Assembly (NCBI GenBank): GCA_026545765.1
Contig: CM048840.1
Span: forward strand, 51,460,580 to 51,524,579
Length of the DNA stretch: 64,000 nucleotides
Direction of reading: 5' to 3'
Source of the DNA: Plantago major
Taxonomy: Eukaryota; Streptophyta; Magnoliopsida; Lamiales; Plantaginaceae
Shown in pieces: positions 1-10,897 of the stretch. The notes below the pieces were generated by a model. That model ran no database searches. It saw only the letters and a list, made by a program, of their open reading frames with translations, and had not been told where the DNA came from. The position numbers were made by a program, and so were the translations under genes. The stretch's first letter is position 1, and every line of letters begins with the position of its first letter.

Positions 1-536
1 TTTTGTGTCGAGTCTTGAGTTCTTTTGACAAGTCTGGTTATCTATTGCCTTAGTTAAGCCTTTTTACTGTTGTGATCTAGATGGCCTTTCGCTGAGTGCT
101 AAGGAATTTTTCGAAAATCACTCTAGTTCGTTTCACTTGTAAATAAAATGTCTTCCTGTTTTAGTAGTCAAAAAGTCGGTGAGAAGCCTTAAAGCCGATG
201 AAAAAATCTTGTACCAGCAAATGTGTGATTCTAGTAGGATGAGCAAGATTTTTTAACTTGCGCCACTTCACATACATGTGCACTTTTTTTTAGAACGAGT
301 ATGACGAATGGCATTTTCAACTTGGTGTCTCGATTCTCGAACCTGTTCCAATGAACAGGGTTGGGGAAGAGGATTCTTGTCAACTTCATACTCAGGCTCA
401 CTACTTTCTATATTTGAGGTATGGTCGATTTCGAAATTGTTTTGTATTGCTATGTTGCTGTTCTAAAAAATAATGAAAAAATCTCGAGGTGTATTCCAGG
501 ATCATTTATGATTGTCTAAGATCGTGTTGGGCATTT

Positions 537-675
537 CCAAATACTACCTATAAACCAACGCGGGACTGATTGTGCATATGCTGTGAGGGTTGATGGTTTT
601 GTTTCCAAAATGCATGCCAAATACTACATATAAATCAGCGCGTGGGCGATGCTCGTATGTTGTGAGGGTTGATGG
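537..675 (+). repeat. Two-copy degenerate tandem repeat with 'ccaaatactac...gagggttgatgg' units
   Basis: Unit 1 (about 537-597) and unit 2 (about 618-675) both open with ccaaatactac and close with tgtgagggttgatgg. A related single copy occurs in reverse orientation at about 22960-23085 inside the sirevirus-like element, where it reads as the peptide YVVRVDG. Confidence 0.65.
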
Positions 676-1275
676 GGTGTATACCAAACCAACACGTACA
701 AAAGTACGGATCTTAGGCAACCTATTGGGATACACTTGCAACATTGAGATAGAAAAAAGTGAAAAAATAGAAAATCTGTGCAAAAAGAGCAAAGCACAAG
801 AAAAAAAAAAGAGAAAGAAATAAACGTGCAAAAAGAGCAAAGCACGAGAACGACAACTAATTTATTCCCTTGTATTTGATTTCGACCCCTTTCCTAAAAA
901 GACCTTTCTGACTCGTTTGAATTAAGTGCAAAAGCATGTAATATTAGTGGCAGCTTGTGACATTTGTTGTCACCATCCTAAGTTAAGTCTTGAGCGAATA
1001 CCCTTATTTACTAGACACTTCCAGATGAGGGACTTGAGAATTGCACTATTATCTTACTTTGTGAGGGAATACTAGGATAGGATTAAGTTTTATTTACTTG
1101 TGAAACGGAAGATCGTGATCTTTGCAAAGCCACTTGTCAAACTTGGGGGGATAGAAGTTTACATCAGTATAAGGGCTTATCTCTGGCAATACTTGTTCCA
1201 GTAGCTTGTCGATTAAACTCTTCTGTTTGTTTTGTCGTGTCTATGTGTTTTTGTTTTTTCTAGGTTTTAGAGTTG

Positions 1276-1295
1276 TTTGCTCGAGGACGAGCAAA
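1276..1295 (+). promoter_or_regulatory. Hairpin just upstream of the family A polypurine tract
   Basis: TTTGCTCG - AGGA - CGAGCAAA forms a perfect 8-bp stem with a 4-base loop, 18 bases before the LTR start. The matching position in family C (62064-62081) is TTGCTTG - AGGA - CAAGCAA, with the same loop and a C:G to T:A change on both sides of the stem. The compensatory change argues that the fold itself is kept. Its function is unknown; plus-strand priming, RNA 3'-end structure or packaging are possible. Confidence 0.7.
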
Positions 1296-1313
1296 GGTTC
1301 GGTTTGGTGAGTT

Positions 1314-2503
1314 TGATGAGTCGATATTTTAACGACTCATTTGGTGCCTTTTTTCGTGTTTTGTTACGTCTTTTAGCCTTTATTTTGGTGTTTTTTGTTC
1401 CGTGTCATGTTTGGGTTTTTTGTGCATTTTTAGGTGTCTTAGCGTCATTGGCAAGGAAATGGAGGACCAAAGTGCAAAGAAGACTTCATAACCTTCTAGA
1501 AGCACCACAAGGCCATGTTAGTGGGCCACTACTCCAAGAGTGGTGACATGGAGGTTGGAAAAGGGAGAGAAAAATGGAGAAAATGGGAAAAGTGGAGGAG
1601 TTTCGGACACAAGGCTCACCGCGGTGAGCACCACATCCAAACTGGCTCACCGCGGTCCAGATTAACAGAATGACGGACAGAAAGGCTAGACCGCGGTGAG
1701 GAGGATTCCCCAAATTTCCTCACCGCGGTGACACCTATTTTGACAGATTCAACCCACGTTTTTCTGGCAGTTTTTCCCATGATTTCTAATTTCTTCCTCC
1801 TTGGTCTATAAGTAGGACCCTTGTATCAGTCATTAGGATATATCTTCATTCCTTCTACTTTCATATTTTCAATTCCAAGCATTGTAAACACTTAGAGATT
1901 TCAATCTCTCTTTTAATTCGTAGAAGCATTATTGATCTTTCTAACGATCGCAGAGACCAATAGGCGCCCAGGTATTCAATAGTACGAGTTAGGTGGATTC
2001 CGTTAATAACTTGTATTGTGACATATTGTTATCTAGTTGTTGAACGCATGCATGCTTGATCGTTGTGAACTTGCATCAGTCTTTACCTCTAATTAGTATA
2101 TATCCGGATAAGGGCATAGCTAGTGACAAGCTTTTTGCCGTAACTCATACGTACTTATAATTTGTATCTGATTCGATTTTGCAATAGCAAAGTTGTTGCA
2201 TTCGCGGCAGTGTACCATTAGCTATATGGCGTTAGCACTTTTGAAAGATCAGCTTACTTCATTTTAATTGTAGAAATTGCATGATCTAGGTATTACCTTG
2301 TCTTGTAATTGTAATTTGTTGTAGGGTTTTGAAGTATCAACCTTACCCACACTATCTGTTTACAACGCATACCTTGAGCCTACACCTTAGAACTAGCTTA
2401 ATCAATTCCTCGAGAGAACGACCCTGTGGTTTAAGCCTTGATATACTACGACAACCGCTTTACTACTTGTGTTATTTTACAACTATTAATTTTGAGCGCA
2501 TCA
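1314..2503 (+). repeat. 3' LTR of Athila-like family A (about 1190 bp)
   Basis: It begins TGATGAGTCG and ends GCGCATCA, giving the terminal TGATG/CATCA inverted repeat seen in all three Athila-like LTRs here. A purine-rich tract and a conserved hairpin precede it. A TATA-like 'ctataagta' lies near 1805, followed by an mRNA-like leader. Immediately right of 2503 is sirevirus gag (cctggcattc) that is uninterrupted at 50158, so this LTR marks an insertion into a sirevirus. The right-hand target copy would be ccctg at 2504-2508; the left copy is outside the window. Confidence 0.85.
1614..1732. repeat. Cluster of four CCGCGG palindromes in the family A LTR
   Basis: CCGCGG cores lie at 1619, 1650, 1691 and 1723, each in an ACCGCGGT context. 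The first is a perfect 16-bp palindrome, GCTCACCGCGGTGAGC (1614-1629). In AT-rich DNA four such sites in 115 bp are conspicuous. Equivalent but different palindromic words sit at the same offset in family C. Confidence 0.85.
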
Positions 2504-2593
2504 CCCTGGCATTCAGATTACTCGTGGTTTGCTCTTTCTTCCACTTCTGATGATTGTTGTGTGCAACCCTAGCTTTCATCCATCGTTCTTGCT

Positions 2594-4413
2594 CTAATTT
2601 GTAATCATAAGCAAGTTGTTTACCGATGGCTTTATAGCCAATGCCATTTCTGGAGCGAGGTGCAGACTGAGATCTCTTCTCAACAGCCTTACTAGTCTCT
2701 GGTTCATCTTTCTTTCCAGAAAACGTGACATTAGAGAATTTGCTAGCTCCAGCAATCTTCCCTTTCTTAGAGATTTAGCACTGTGGGTGATTACACTTTT
2801 CATTGCATTGTGCCTTTTTCAGAACTTTCCCGACATATTTCCTTTGGACTTGTTTTTCACTCAAAGGCATGGTCGCAAATGACTTTCCTTTGTTAGCAAC
2901 ATTAGCTTTCTGGCCTATGCTATAGGTTGTTGGGTAGTCACCTTGCTGACCTTTGACAAATGTCATTTTTTCACCATTCTTATTCAGAATGATAGAATTA
3001 TTTGTCTGAGTATCTAGCCCAAGTCCACCTTTCTCTGAGGCATATCTTAAATAAGAGTGTAACTCAGTTAGAGTGTCACAAGCTTTAGCATAGGATTGGA
3101 AGGAAACTTTCTTCTCTTTGATCTCAGAATTCTCAATGAGAATTTTATCAAAATTCTTTTGTAGTTCCTCTATCTCTTCCTTATGATTTTTAGTAGTCTC
3201 AACTATCTGAGCTTTCAAGAATGCATTCTCAGCATCCTTTGATTCAGATATCTTGTGCAGTTGTGCACACTCCTTTTCAAGAGTTTTCATTTCTTCTTCG
3301 AGAATTTTGGTTCTAGCTTGGACAACCGTAAATTCTCTTTCATAAAGATCAAGCTCATTTCTAAGATGTTCTAGATCTTTGATTCCTTCCTCATCACTTT
3401 CATAATTTACAAAGCGAGAAATGGTTGTTACCTCATTTGCCATTAAGCATGGCTCGATGTTGGAGCAATCTGGATAGACCTCCTCAACAACTCCACACAT
3501 TTCTTTCTTCTTTTGACTAAAGTCAATCAATTCATGAGTGATGCCACATAACTCTGGTGAAGGCAGTTTAGAATCATCTGAGTCCTCATCTTCAGACTCA
3601 GAGTCAACATCAAGAGCATCCAATTAATTGTATTTGGATCTTTTTCCTTTCCTCACTGAGCATAGCTCTCTGGCCTCTCTTGAAATTTCTTCTATCGTTC
3701 TTGTCACCTGTCTTGAGCTTGTTATAAGCTGGACAGTCTCTTTTGAAGTGAACACGTTTCTGACAATAGAAGCAGATATCATTTCTGATTTCTGCTCCCT
3801 CAGTACTTGATGATTGCTGAGCAGGCTTGCTCAACGAGTTAGCCAATTTCATATTCTTGTACTGGTGATAGTTAGGACCTAGATGCTTTTTCAGCTTCTC
3901 TTTGGTCCTTCTTCTCTCAATTTCTTGACTGGCATATGTTCTCATATGCTTTACAACAAGAGCATTTTCCTCAGTTACCTCTTTGATTTCCTTCCTTTCA
4001 GAAGTTCCATGAGTTATAAGAGCAACATTCTGCGATGTTTCAGCAGGCATATGTCCTGTTTGCTTTGTCTCATAATTGACAGTTGCCAATTGTGAGAAAA
4101 GCTCCACTGGTGTGACAGTTGGCCTTCCTTGGTTGAAGTAGAAATACTGAGTATGTTCCCAGTTTTGATTTAAGCTTCTCACGATAGTCTTAACCTTTTC
4201 AGAGTTAGAGTATCTATCACTTTCTCCAAGTGCAGCCATATCACTTCTACCATCTGAAACCACAGTGACTACTTTCTCTCATTCAATGACGATTGGGCCA
4301 TACTTTATTGCTTCGATCATTTCATCACTGATGGCTTCTAGGTGAAGCATCATATTGTTCTTCCATTTTTCATAGTTCTCTGGCTTGAGATTGGGTGCTT
4401 CGCTAAGAGACAT
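2594..4413 (-). pseudogene. Decayed sirevirus gag, copy 1
   Basis: Gag is the structural protein that packages retrotransposon RNA. Reading down from the ATG at 4413 the protein starts MSLSEAPNLKPENYEKW, matching the gag start of copy 2 at 55143. About 300 bp of the gag core is missing near 4265-4285 compared with copy 2. The frame then resumes (ending at 3610) with a complete CCHC zinc knuckle (CFYCQKRVHFKRDC). A second stretch, 3623-2775, is acidic and coiled-coil-rich (heptad-like region about 3150-3400), as in SIRE gag C-terminal halves. In-frame stops and a frameshift near 3610 make it non-functional. It is not a host gene: the same text recurs in copy 2 beside LTR and pol. Confidence 0.85.
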
Positions 4414-4514
4414 CCTGCAGCAAACACACTAAACAGACAAATCAAGTGTAGGTGGTGAGCTATAAGAAAGCACTTATCTAGGATCTAGGTTCAGTGCAGA
4501 AGGTTAAAGAACCT

Positions 4515-4529
4515 CTCGTGCTGATACCA
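4515..4529 (-). promoter_or_regulatory. Degenerate tRNA-iMet primer binding site
   Basis: On the minus strand TGGTATCAGCACGAG follows the LTR end after two bases. Copy 2 has the canonical TGGTATCAGAGCAGG at 55245-55259. The position and first nine bases support a minus-strand priming site for initiator tRNA-Met. Confidence 0.75.
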
Positions 4530-4531
4530 CT

Positions 4532-5257
4532 TGTTGGTCCAGATAACGACAAAGTAAAAGACCTGGGGGGTGGGGGGGGGGGCTGAATAGTCTTTTCAAA
4601 CTTTTGTCGATAACACAATTTCTCAGATATCTGTACAGGTATCTGATACTTATATTCAGAGAGCGAAAGTCTTTTTGTGATAAGTGCAAGTGTCAACAAG
4701 CTATAAAGTGTGTAAGTACTCAGCAAGTAAAAGATAACTGAAAGTCAAGTGCAGTAAGTAAATAACACAAAGCTTTTATAGTGGTATCTGAAGGTGGCGT
4801 AATTCTTCAACTAATCCACTTGCCCTTTCTCAGGACTTGAATTCACTAAGATAAGATGATGATTTCTCCTTACAAAATCCTATCTCTTGATTCCTTTAAC
4901 ACAATGGTTCCCAACCAAGTGTTCCCCTGAGTTATTCCCCGGCTTTCTCAGCCAAGTATTTCCTCTACTCAGTAACCTTTGAGCTATTCCTCAGCTTCCA
5001 AAGCCAAGTACTTCATGTGCTTAGTTAGGTGGGGACTTTAGTTTTCTCAACTAAATTCTTTTCCTAAACACGCATAGTGGTGTTGGTTATGGTAGTTTGT
5101 CAGGCAAGCAAACTTCATAACTTATTAAGTTACCTAGAGAGCTTAGAATAAACAATCTTCCTTAATACTCTTTTCGGTGTATAGGAAGTTGTTCTTTTAC
5201 TGACCCAAGTTCTTGTTATGTTAAGAGAATGAATCTCAGATATCAGTCGCAACTTAA
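4532..5257 (-). repeat. Truncated sirevirus LTR (copy 1)
   Basis: It starts TGTTGGTCCAG in plus orientation and matches the complete LTRs at 39130-40448 and 55262-56469 through 'atgaatctcagatatcagtcgcaac'. Roughly the last 500 bp, including the TGTTAGGAAT end, are missing, replaced by the element at 5258. It contains the conserved G-tract hairpin (4555-4606). Confidence 0.85.
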
Positions 5258-6118
5258 TCCTTGTTGTACTCATTTTTAACCATTGGATCACTTGTACAAA
5301 TTATATTTTCAGTTGTACTCAATCTTGACCGTTCACGTGATTGTAAAAAATTATACAATGACAATTCATGTAAATTTTAATATACAAAATTGATTATAAT
5401 GTCATTATATAGCTTTTATATTCATATATATAAATTAAACCTGACAATCAAAAAAATTAATAGTATTTATTTATGAGCCCTAATTCCCAATTTTATTGAA
5501 CTCTTCAATTTTCAACACATTTCAGCATTTACTATTTCTTTTCTTCTCAGTTATCGACTCTGAGTCTCGAAATAAGAAAACCACTATGCAATCCATTCAA
5601 GTTTTTTCATGCCTATGCTGGACAACTATGACGATCTAGTTTATGGGTGTAATACGTCTTCACTCTCATCCTTAATTACTTCCGGTGCTTCAATTTCTTC
5701 CTGTTTTCGTTCAACTAGGGATCCAAAATAGACGACAGCCAATTACTGCTTCAAAAAGAATGGGTTTTTTCTTCGACGACCAAATCGATTATGTAGCTTG
5801 AATTCGTTGAAAATTGAAAAGCTAATGAAATTGGGAATTAGAGTTCACCGAATTCTGGCTGGGCATGGAAGAAGGCATGCTGTTGTTAACCTGGTTAGAA
5901 TATAATCTAACATAAATAAATTAAACTTTTTTTTATTGTTAGGTTTAATTTATGATTTCTATGAATATAAAAACTATATAATGACATTATAACCCATTTT
6001 GTATAGTGAAATTTACATGAATTGTCATTGTATAATTTTTACAATCATGTGAACGATCAAGATTGAAAGACAATCAAAATATAATTGCATAAACGATCTA
6101 ATGCTTAAAATTAAGACA
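5258..6118. mobile_element. Non-autonomous DNA element with ~185-bp terminal inverted repeats (Mutator-like?)
   Basis: The left arm (about 5262-5450) and right arm (about 5935-6110) are inverted copies; for example left 'tacaatgacaattcatgtaa' matches the reverse complement of the right. The inner part (5470-5860) carries a second inverted pair around 'aattcccaatttta' and more GC-rich gene-like DNA. Long imperfect TIRs without transposase suggest a Mutator-like or Pack-MULE-like element, but I found no clear 9-bp target duplication. Confidence 0.65.
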
Positions 6119-7171
6119 ACCGCCATGAATGACAATGTTCGCATAAATATAATGTACATTAAAAGTTCACCTCTTTCTTTTCCATTCTTGTTAGAAACGT
6201 GAAGTATTTCTATTTTGACCGTAATGGGATTGAACTAACTTATCATCGACTAAAAAGGTTTTGCTTATATAGCACGTCATGTGTAGCGTGACACGCACAT
6301 TTTAATCTTTTGCATATATTAAAAAATGACACACATTTTAATCTTTTGTATATATTGAAAACAACAATGTTGACGACATATATCCTTAAAAAATATAATA
6401 TAGATGTTTGATTAATAACATTAATAATTTTCTTAACAACATAACTTATCTCGAAATAATTTACTAATAACATCGTTGTGCGTGTAAGGAATTTTTTTTT
6501 TTTTTTAGAAACGGAATGATTATATTAATACAAGATAATATGTACGTATAAGGAATCAAATTGACCAAGAAACCACAACGTAATGATAATGAATTTTAAG
6601 ATGTCGTATGTGTGTGTTGTAACTTTGTGGAATTATTAACTTTGCAAGAACAGAACGACTAATTATATGTATTCAAGTCAGGCGCTTTATGTCAATTTTG
6701 TCGTCCTCTATCGGTTTTGTACAATTATTACCAAAATTCTTTATTTCAACATCAAAGTATGTTATCATGACACGACCCTGACGTATGTAATCGAGCAAGA
6801 TCATTTAAATTTTAAGTCCAATATAATATAATGGCTATATTTCATTTATAACTTTATAACTTTGACTTTTTACGATGTTCTATTAAAAATTTCATAATTC
6901 AGAAATTAAAAGTTTTTACAACTGATTAATTATTTATATTATTATCCCTTTATTACTTCTTCAGTTCCGTGAACTTTTCCATTTTCGTAAATTTTTAGCG
7001 TACCACTTAAAGACTTTTGTGCCTTTGTCTTATAAATTAAGAACTTAATTTCACGCATATTATATGTCGTGGGAACTATTGTTGTTTATAGATATTGCAA
7101 AGTTTAACTGTTGTGATCACGTCTCGTAAAATACACAAGTTTTCAAAATGATAAGAATCACATTATGTTTG
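6119..7171. other. AT-rich intergenic spacer
   Basis: No gene, RNA or clear repeat seen. It has a T-run at about 6489-6506 and a degenerate direct repeat around 6290-6350 ('acacattttaatcttttg..tatatt'). Confidence 0.6.
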
Positions 7172-7179
7172 TATAAATA
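7172..7179 (+). promoter_or_regulatory. Possible TATA box upstream of a small ORF
   Basis: TATAAATA, followed about 100 bp later by an ATG at 7275 that stops after seven codons and a second in-frame ATG at 7305. The spacing fits a plant core promoter, but nothing else confirms transcription. Confidence 0.3.
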
Positions 7180-7304
7180 AGGGCAGCCTACCATTAGGTA
7201 CTATATTGTGCCCTTATTTTCACCTTGCAAACAATAAAAAAATTCCTTACCACCAACTACATAAATCTTGCAAAATGTCAAAATTAATTTTAACCTAATT
7301 GACC

Positions 7305-7526
7305 ATGTCATCCTTCTTCGTCCTTTCATTTCAAATTCACTTCTTCTTCCTCTTCGCATCCCAACTCCTCAACCCAGCTTTTCTCCAGCCAGCTCCTCAC
7401 CCCACCACCTTCTCCACAACTAGATTCACTACCAACATCCAGTTTTGTCCCCTTTCCCACTACCATGCTCCGAAACCATGCCTAGAAACCATATCCGACA
7501 CCCATGTCGAGAAGTGTATAACCTGA
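7305..7526 (+). CDS. Small ORF, possible secreted peptide or gene relic
   Basis: 73 codons beginning MSSFFVLSFQIHFFFLFAS, which looks like a cleavable signal peptide (hydrophobic residues about 4-20), then a Pro/Thr/His-rich tail with three cysteines and a stop at 7524-7526. An upstream in-frame ATG (7275) is separated from it by TAA. A TATA-like box lies at 7172. I do not recognise the family. It may be the 5' end of a lost gene cut off by the MITE at 7602, or chance. Confidence 0.3.
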   Translation: MSSFFVLSFQIHFFFLFASQLLNPAFLQPAPHPTTFSTTRFTTNIQFCPLSHYHAPKPCLETISDTHVEKCIT

Positions 7527-7601
7527 TAAGGTGGCCATGTATTGTTGGCAAATGATAAAGGGAAGGAGATATTGAACTTATTGGTAAAAAAGCCTCATTA
7601 T

Positions 7602-7861
7602 TACTTCCTCCGTTCCGTCCCATGTTATCAATTTTGACTTTTTTCGGTCAACCGTTTTCAACTTTGACTACGAATAAATCTTAAACGGTAAATGTAAAAT
7701 GTTTAATTAAATTATATTATAATACTTTAAGGACTAAAGTTTCATAATATAATTTAATTGAACATTTTATATTTGTGGTTTAAAATTAATTTGTAATCAA
7801 AGTTGGACACTATTGACTGGAAAAAGTCAAAGTGGGTAACATGGGAGGGACGGATGAAGTA
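7602..7861. mobile_element. Stowaway-like MITE
   Basis: About 260 bp with ~50-bp inverted ends: left TACTTCCTCCGTTCCGTCCC, right end complementary (…GGGACGGATGAAGTA). The interior is AT-rich and also folds back (around 'ataatttaattgaacatttta'). The ends resemble Tc1/mariner-derived MITEs of plants, which insert at TA. Confidence 0.75.
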
Positions 7862-7872
7862 GTATAAATAAG

Positions 7873-8185
7873 ACATAGGCTCTGTTTAGCACGAGCTTAT
7901 CAGCTCGATTAGCTTATTTTCGTAATTAGTTTGTTACGTGAACGCCTAGATTTTAGCTGATCAGATAAGCTTGTTCAGGAAGCTTATAAAAAAAATAAAC
8001 TAACTGATTTGTTTATACATACCATTTTTAGCAAATTAGCTAGCTTATTAGCTAATTGATACCAAACAATTTTATAAAAACTAATTAGCTTATCAGCTAC
8101 CCAATCACCTACTACCAATTTTATCACCATTAATTTACCTTATCACTACCAAATTGATCACTAGTTTACTAAACAAATACCATAA
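7873..8185. mobile_element. Probable MITE with 'tgtttagcac' ends
   Basis: 'tgtttagcacgagcttatcag' near 7878 is partly complementary to 'agcttattagctaattgata…ccaaaca' near 8040-8068, and 'actaaacaaatacc' lies near 8168. Several 'agcttatcagct' subrepeats occur inside. The boundaries are uncertain. Confidence 0.45.
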
Positions 8186-8514
8186 TGTTATTTGTATGAT
8201 ACATTGATGCTCTTGTGACACATGTCACGACCCTTGAACTTACATTATAATTTTATTAACTACATTTTAAACATGTGTTATTTATAGCTCCATCATTTAG
8301 AAGTTGTCCACTTTACTTTACAACACACATAATAAGGAGAAAAATATTACTATAATATTATGTCGTACATGTGGGGATTCCTCTATGAATTTATTGGTAG
8401 TTGATTTGATTGTTTACTTTTCTTTTTTACTCTATTGAAGTAGTAGTTTATATAAAATTATATAATACTTTTTAAAAGAGTAAAGAAATGAAACAGAGTC
8501 GGAACACTCAAAAT

Positions 8515-9063
8515 TAGGGGTGCACATTCGGATCAATCCGATCCGATCCGAAATTCAGATTAATCCGAAATTTCGGACCACCTCCAGATCAATCCGATGT
8601 CCGATCCGAACGATCGAATTGGTCCGATTTCGGATCGGATTTTTTCGGATTTGATACGAAAATTCCGAAAATTAAGAAAATAATTAAAAAATAACATTTA
8701 TTATAAAAATTTAGGAATTAACAGTTGATTATTGAAACATGAATCGGTCGATTAGAGAATGGAGAAGGTAGATTTCTACTTGACAACTATTCTTATGCTA
8801 TTAGAGTAACCATTTCAGTGCTCATATCAGACATAAAGGACCATTGGTTCTTATTGGGATCATAAACTTCCGCAGATCTCAATGACCATCGGTTCTTATT
8901 GGGAACATCGGTTTTAATATTTCGGATCGAATCGGATTAATCCGAAAATCCACGGATTTAATCCGATCCGATCTGAAATCCGAAAATCTCAAAAATGTTA
9001 ATTAGAAATTCAATCCGAGCACAACGGTTTGGATCGGATTTTCAGACTATATATGCACCTCTA
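8515..9063. mobile_element. hAT-type non-autonomous element (549 bp)
   Basis: Ends TAGGGGTGCA and TGCACCTCTA are inverted and flanked by an exact 8-bp duplication CTCAAAAT (8507-8514 and 9064-9071). 8-bp duplications and TAGRGGTG ends are typical of hAT MITEs. Subterminal regions are full of short 'atccgatccgat'/'tcggatcgga' repeats, also typical of hAT transposase-binding regions. It sits about 320 bp upstream of the UGT TATA box. Confidence 0.88.
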
Positions 9064-9300
9064 CTCAAAATGATAAAAGTGGACATGACGGAACGAGTGT
9101 AATTGTAATGGTGTTCCTTCTAGACGATATATGCAAAAGTTGCAGAAAATGTATTTATGAGCGATTGAAACCAAATTTATTTTTATATCAACAAACTGAT
9201 CAACACACCCATACGTGCGTGCCAACCAGAAACGGAAGTGGAACAGAGACTGAGAAAAGAGGAAATGTAAAACCAAAAACCCAAAGGAAAAAACGAGTGA

Positions 9301-9306
9301 CACGTG
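9301..9306. promoter_or_regulatory. G-box/ABRE-like element in the UGT promoter
   Basis: CACGTG in the context gACACGTGGtg, about 90 bp upstream of the TATA box and 200 bp upstream of the start codon. ACACGTGG matches the G-box/abscisic-acid response core bound by bZIP and bHLH factors. The regulatory role is inferred from sequence only. Confidence 0.5.
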
Positions 9307-9387
9307 GTGCAATTCTATTGGTATCGTGGAGATTTGTGTAATGATCCACCAATAATTTCAGCTTCATGATTTCGTGCCAGCATTGAT

Positions 9388-9400
9388 CTATATATATAAA
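9388..9400 (+). promoter_or_regulatory. TATA box of the UGT gene
   Basis: ctatatatataaa lies about 100 bp before the ATG at 9502, predicting transcription start near 9425 and a 5' UTR of about 75 bases with CT/GA-rich text. Confidence 0.65.
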
Positions 9401-9501
9401 AAAACACCATCTCATCACTCTTGCGAGAAACCAAACTCTAAAGAAAAAGTACTCTTAGCTAATAATTAGAGTGAAAAAGTGAGAAAGAAAGAATATCATT
9501 C

Positions 9502-10840
9502 ATGGAAAAATCATCATCAGTTGCAGAAGTAACACACATCGCAATAGTGCCCACACCAGGCATGGGTCACCTGATCCCGTTAGCCGAGTTCGCGAAACGA
9601 CTGTTAACCCATCACAACATCTCCACCACGTTGGTAATCGCATCGTCCGGCCCACTCTCAACCGCCTACAAGTCCTTCATCTCCACCTTGCCGCCGCAAA
9701 TTTCCCACATCCTCCTCCCACCGGTAGACTTCTCCGACATGGCCAAGGAGACCAAAATCGAGACACTCATCTCGCTCACCATAACTCGCTCTCTCACTTC
9801 CATTCGCGAGGCTGTTAAGTCGCTGCACGAATCAAAGAAGCTAAAAGCGTTGGTTGTCGATCTGTTCGGGACGGACGGATTTGATGTGGCTGTGGAGTTG
9901 GGGATTCCCAAGTATATTTTCTTTCCGTCTAATGCATTTGTGCTTTCCTTGATTTTAGAGATGCCGGAGCTTGATCGGAAGGTGGATTGTGAGTATAGGG
10001 ATATGAAGGACATGATTGTGCTTCCGGGTTGTATTCCGATCCATGGAAGGGATTTGTTAGACCCGCTCCAGGATCGGACTGATCAGGCTTATAAATGGAT
10101 TATCCATCATGCTAGCAGGTATTTTGAGTTATGTAAAAATTTAAATGTTTTTAATTTAATTTTTTTAATTAAAGTTGTTAGCCAGAGACTTAATTTCATT
10201 CATCATCATGATCCATATCAAAGCTTCTCCATGCTCCCTCTTTTCACTAAATTAAGTCATAATTTGACTATGAATAATATATTTAGTGAATAAACTATGT
10301 CCCGGGAATAGTTCCTCGTTTGATATTTTTGTCAACCAAATAAGTAAATGGAAATATTGAATTTTATTTAATTGGAAAACTAATAAATAATAATTAGAAA
10401 TTGATAGTAGGTTGATAAAATTTGGTATTTTTTAAATAAAGATGAATGAAAAAGAGAGATTGAGTTGATAAAATTGTAGATAAGATAGTATGATGGTGGT
10501 ATTGGTTAAGTATGGTAGGTGGTCCAATTATAAGAATTGAAGAAGCTTTCTGAGTGTTTGGTTCTACACTTTGAACTAAATTTGAATTGAGTTTCGAATT
10601 GATGAATAGTAACTAAATTGGAATTGAGTTTTGTGTTTGGTGTTAAATTGTAATATTTATAGGTTTTGTAGGATATTTGAATAGGTTTTGTAAGAATATG
10701 TAAGAGAGGTGTAAGAATGAAATGATTTGTATTGAAATTTGATAAAGTGAGATTTGAATTAAATAATTGGTTTAAGGTAGTTTGAATGAGTAATTGATTG
10801 TGTTGGTAGTATTTTAGTGGATAATGTGTTAGTAGTAGTA

Positions 10841-10897
<57 letters not shown>

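Larger units (their letters stand above)
1..1313 (+). mobile_element. 3' internal region of Athila-like family A element
   Basis: Non-coding DNA directly upstream of an LTR that starts at 1314. From about 990 to 1313 it parallels 61790-62100, which precedes another Athila-like LTR: both have a 'gacacttcca' block, a 'gtgaggga' block, a T-rich stretch and then a hairpin just before the polypurine-like tract. That pairing identifies it as the 3' end of a plus-strand Ty3/gypsy element whose body lies left of the window. It holds a short degenerate tandem duplication (537-675) and a purine-rich stretch at 770-850 with a repeated 'gcaaaaagagcaaagcac'. I see no convincing gene. Confidence 0.7.
2504..5257 (-). 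mobile_element. Sirevirus (SIRE-type Ty1/copia) fragment, copy 1
   Basis: Minus-strand remnant holding the right-hand (5') LTR, primer binding site and most of gag. Its sequence is nearly parallel to the longer copy at 39130-56469 (for example 2504-2640 against 50158-50290). The left side is cut by the family A LTR. The LTR begins TGTTGGTCCAG at 4532, and similarity stops near 5257, where the long-TIR element starts. No pol is present in the window. Confidence 0.85.

Noticed and set aside
1277-1546. 89-codon plus ORF across the PPT and LTR start
   Set aside because: Spans the LTR boundary and has T-rich hydrophobic composition; no conserved counterpart in family C.
9666-10013. 115-codon minus-strand ORF inside UGT exon 1
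   Set aside because: Shadow frame of the coding strand; the plus-strand UGT fully explains it.
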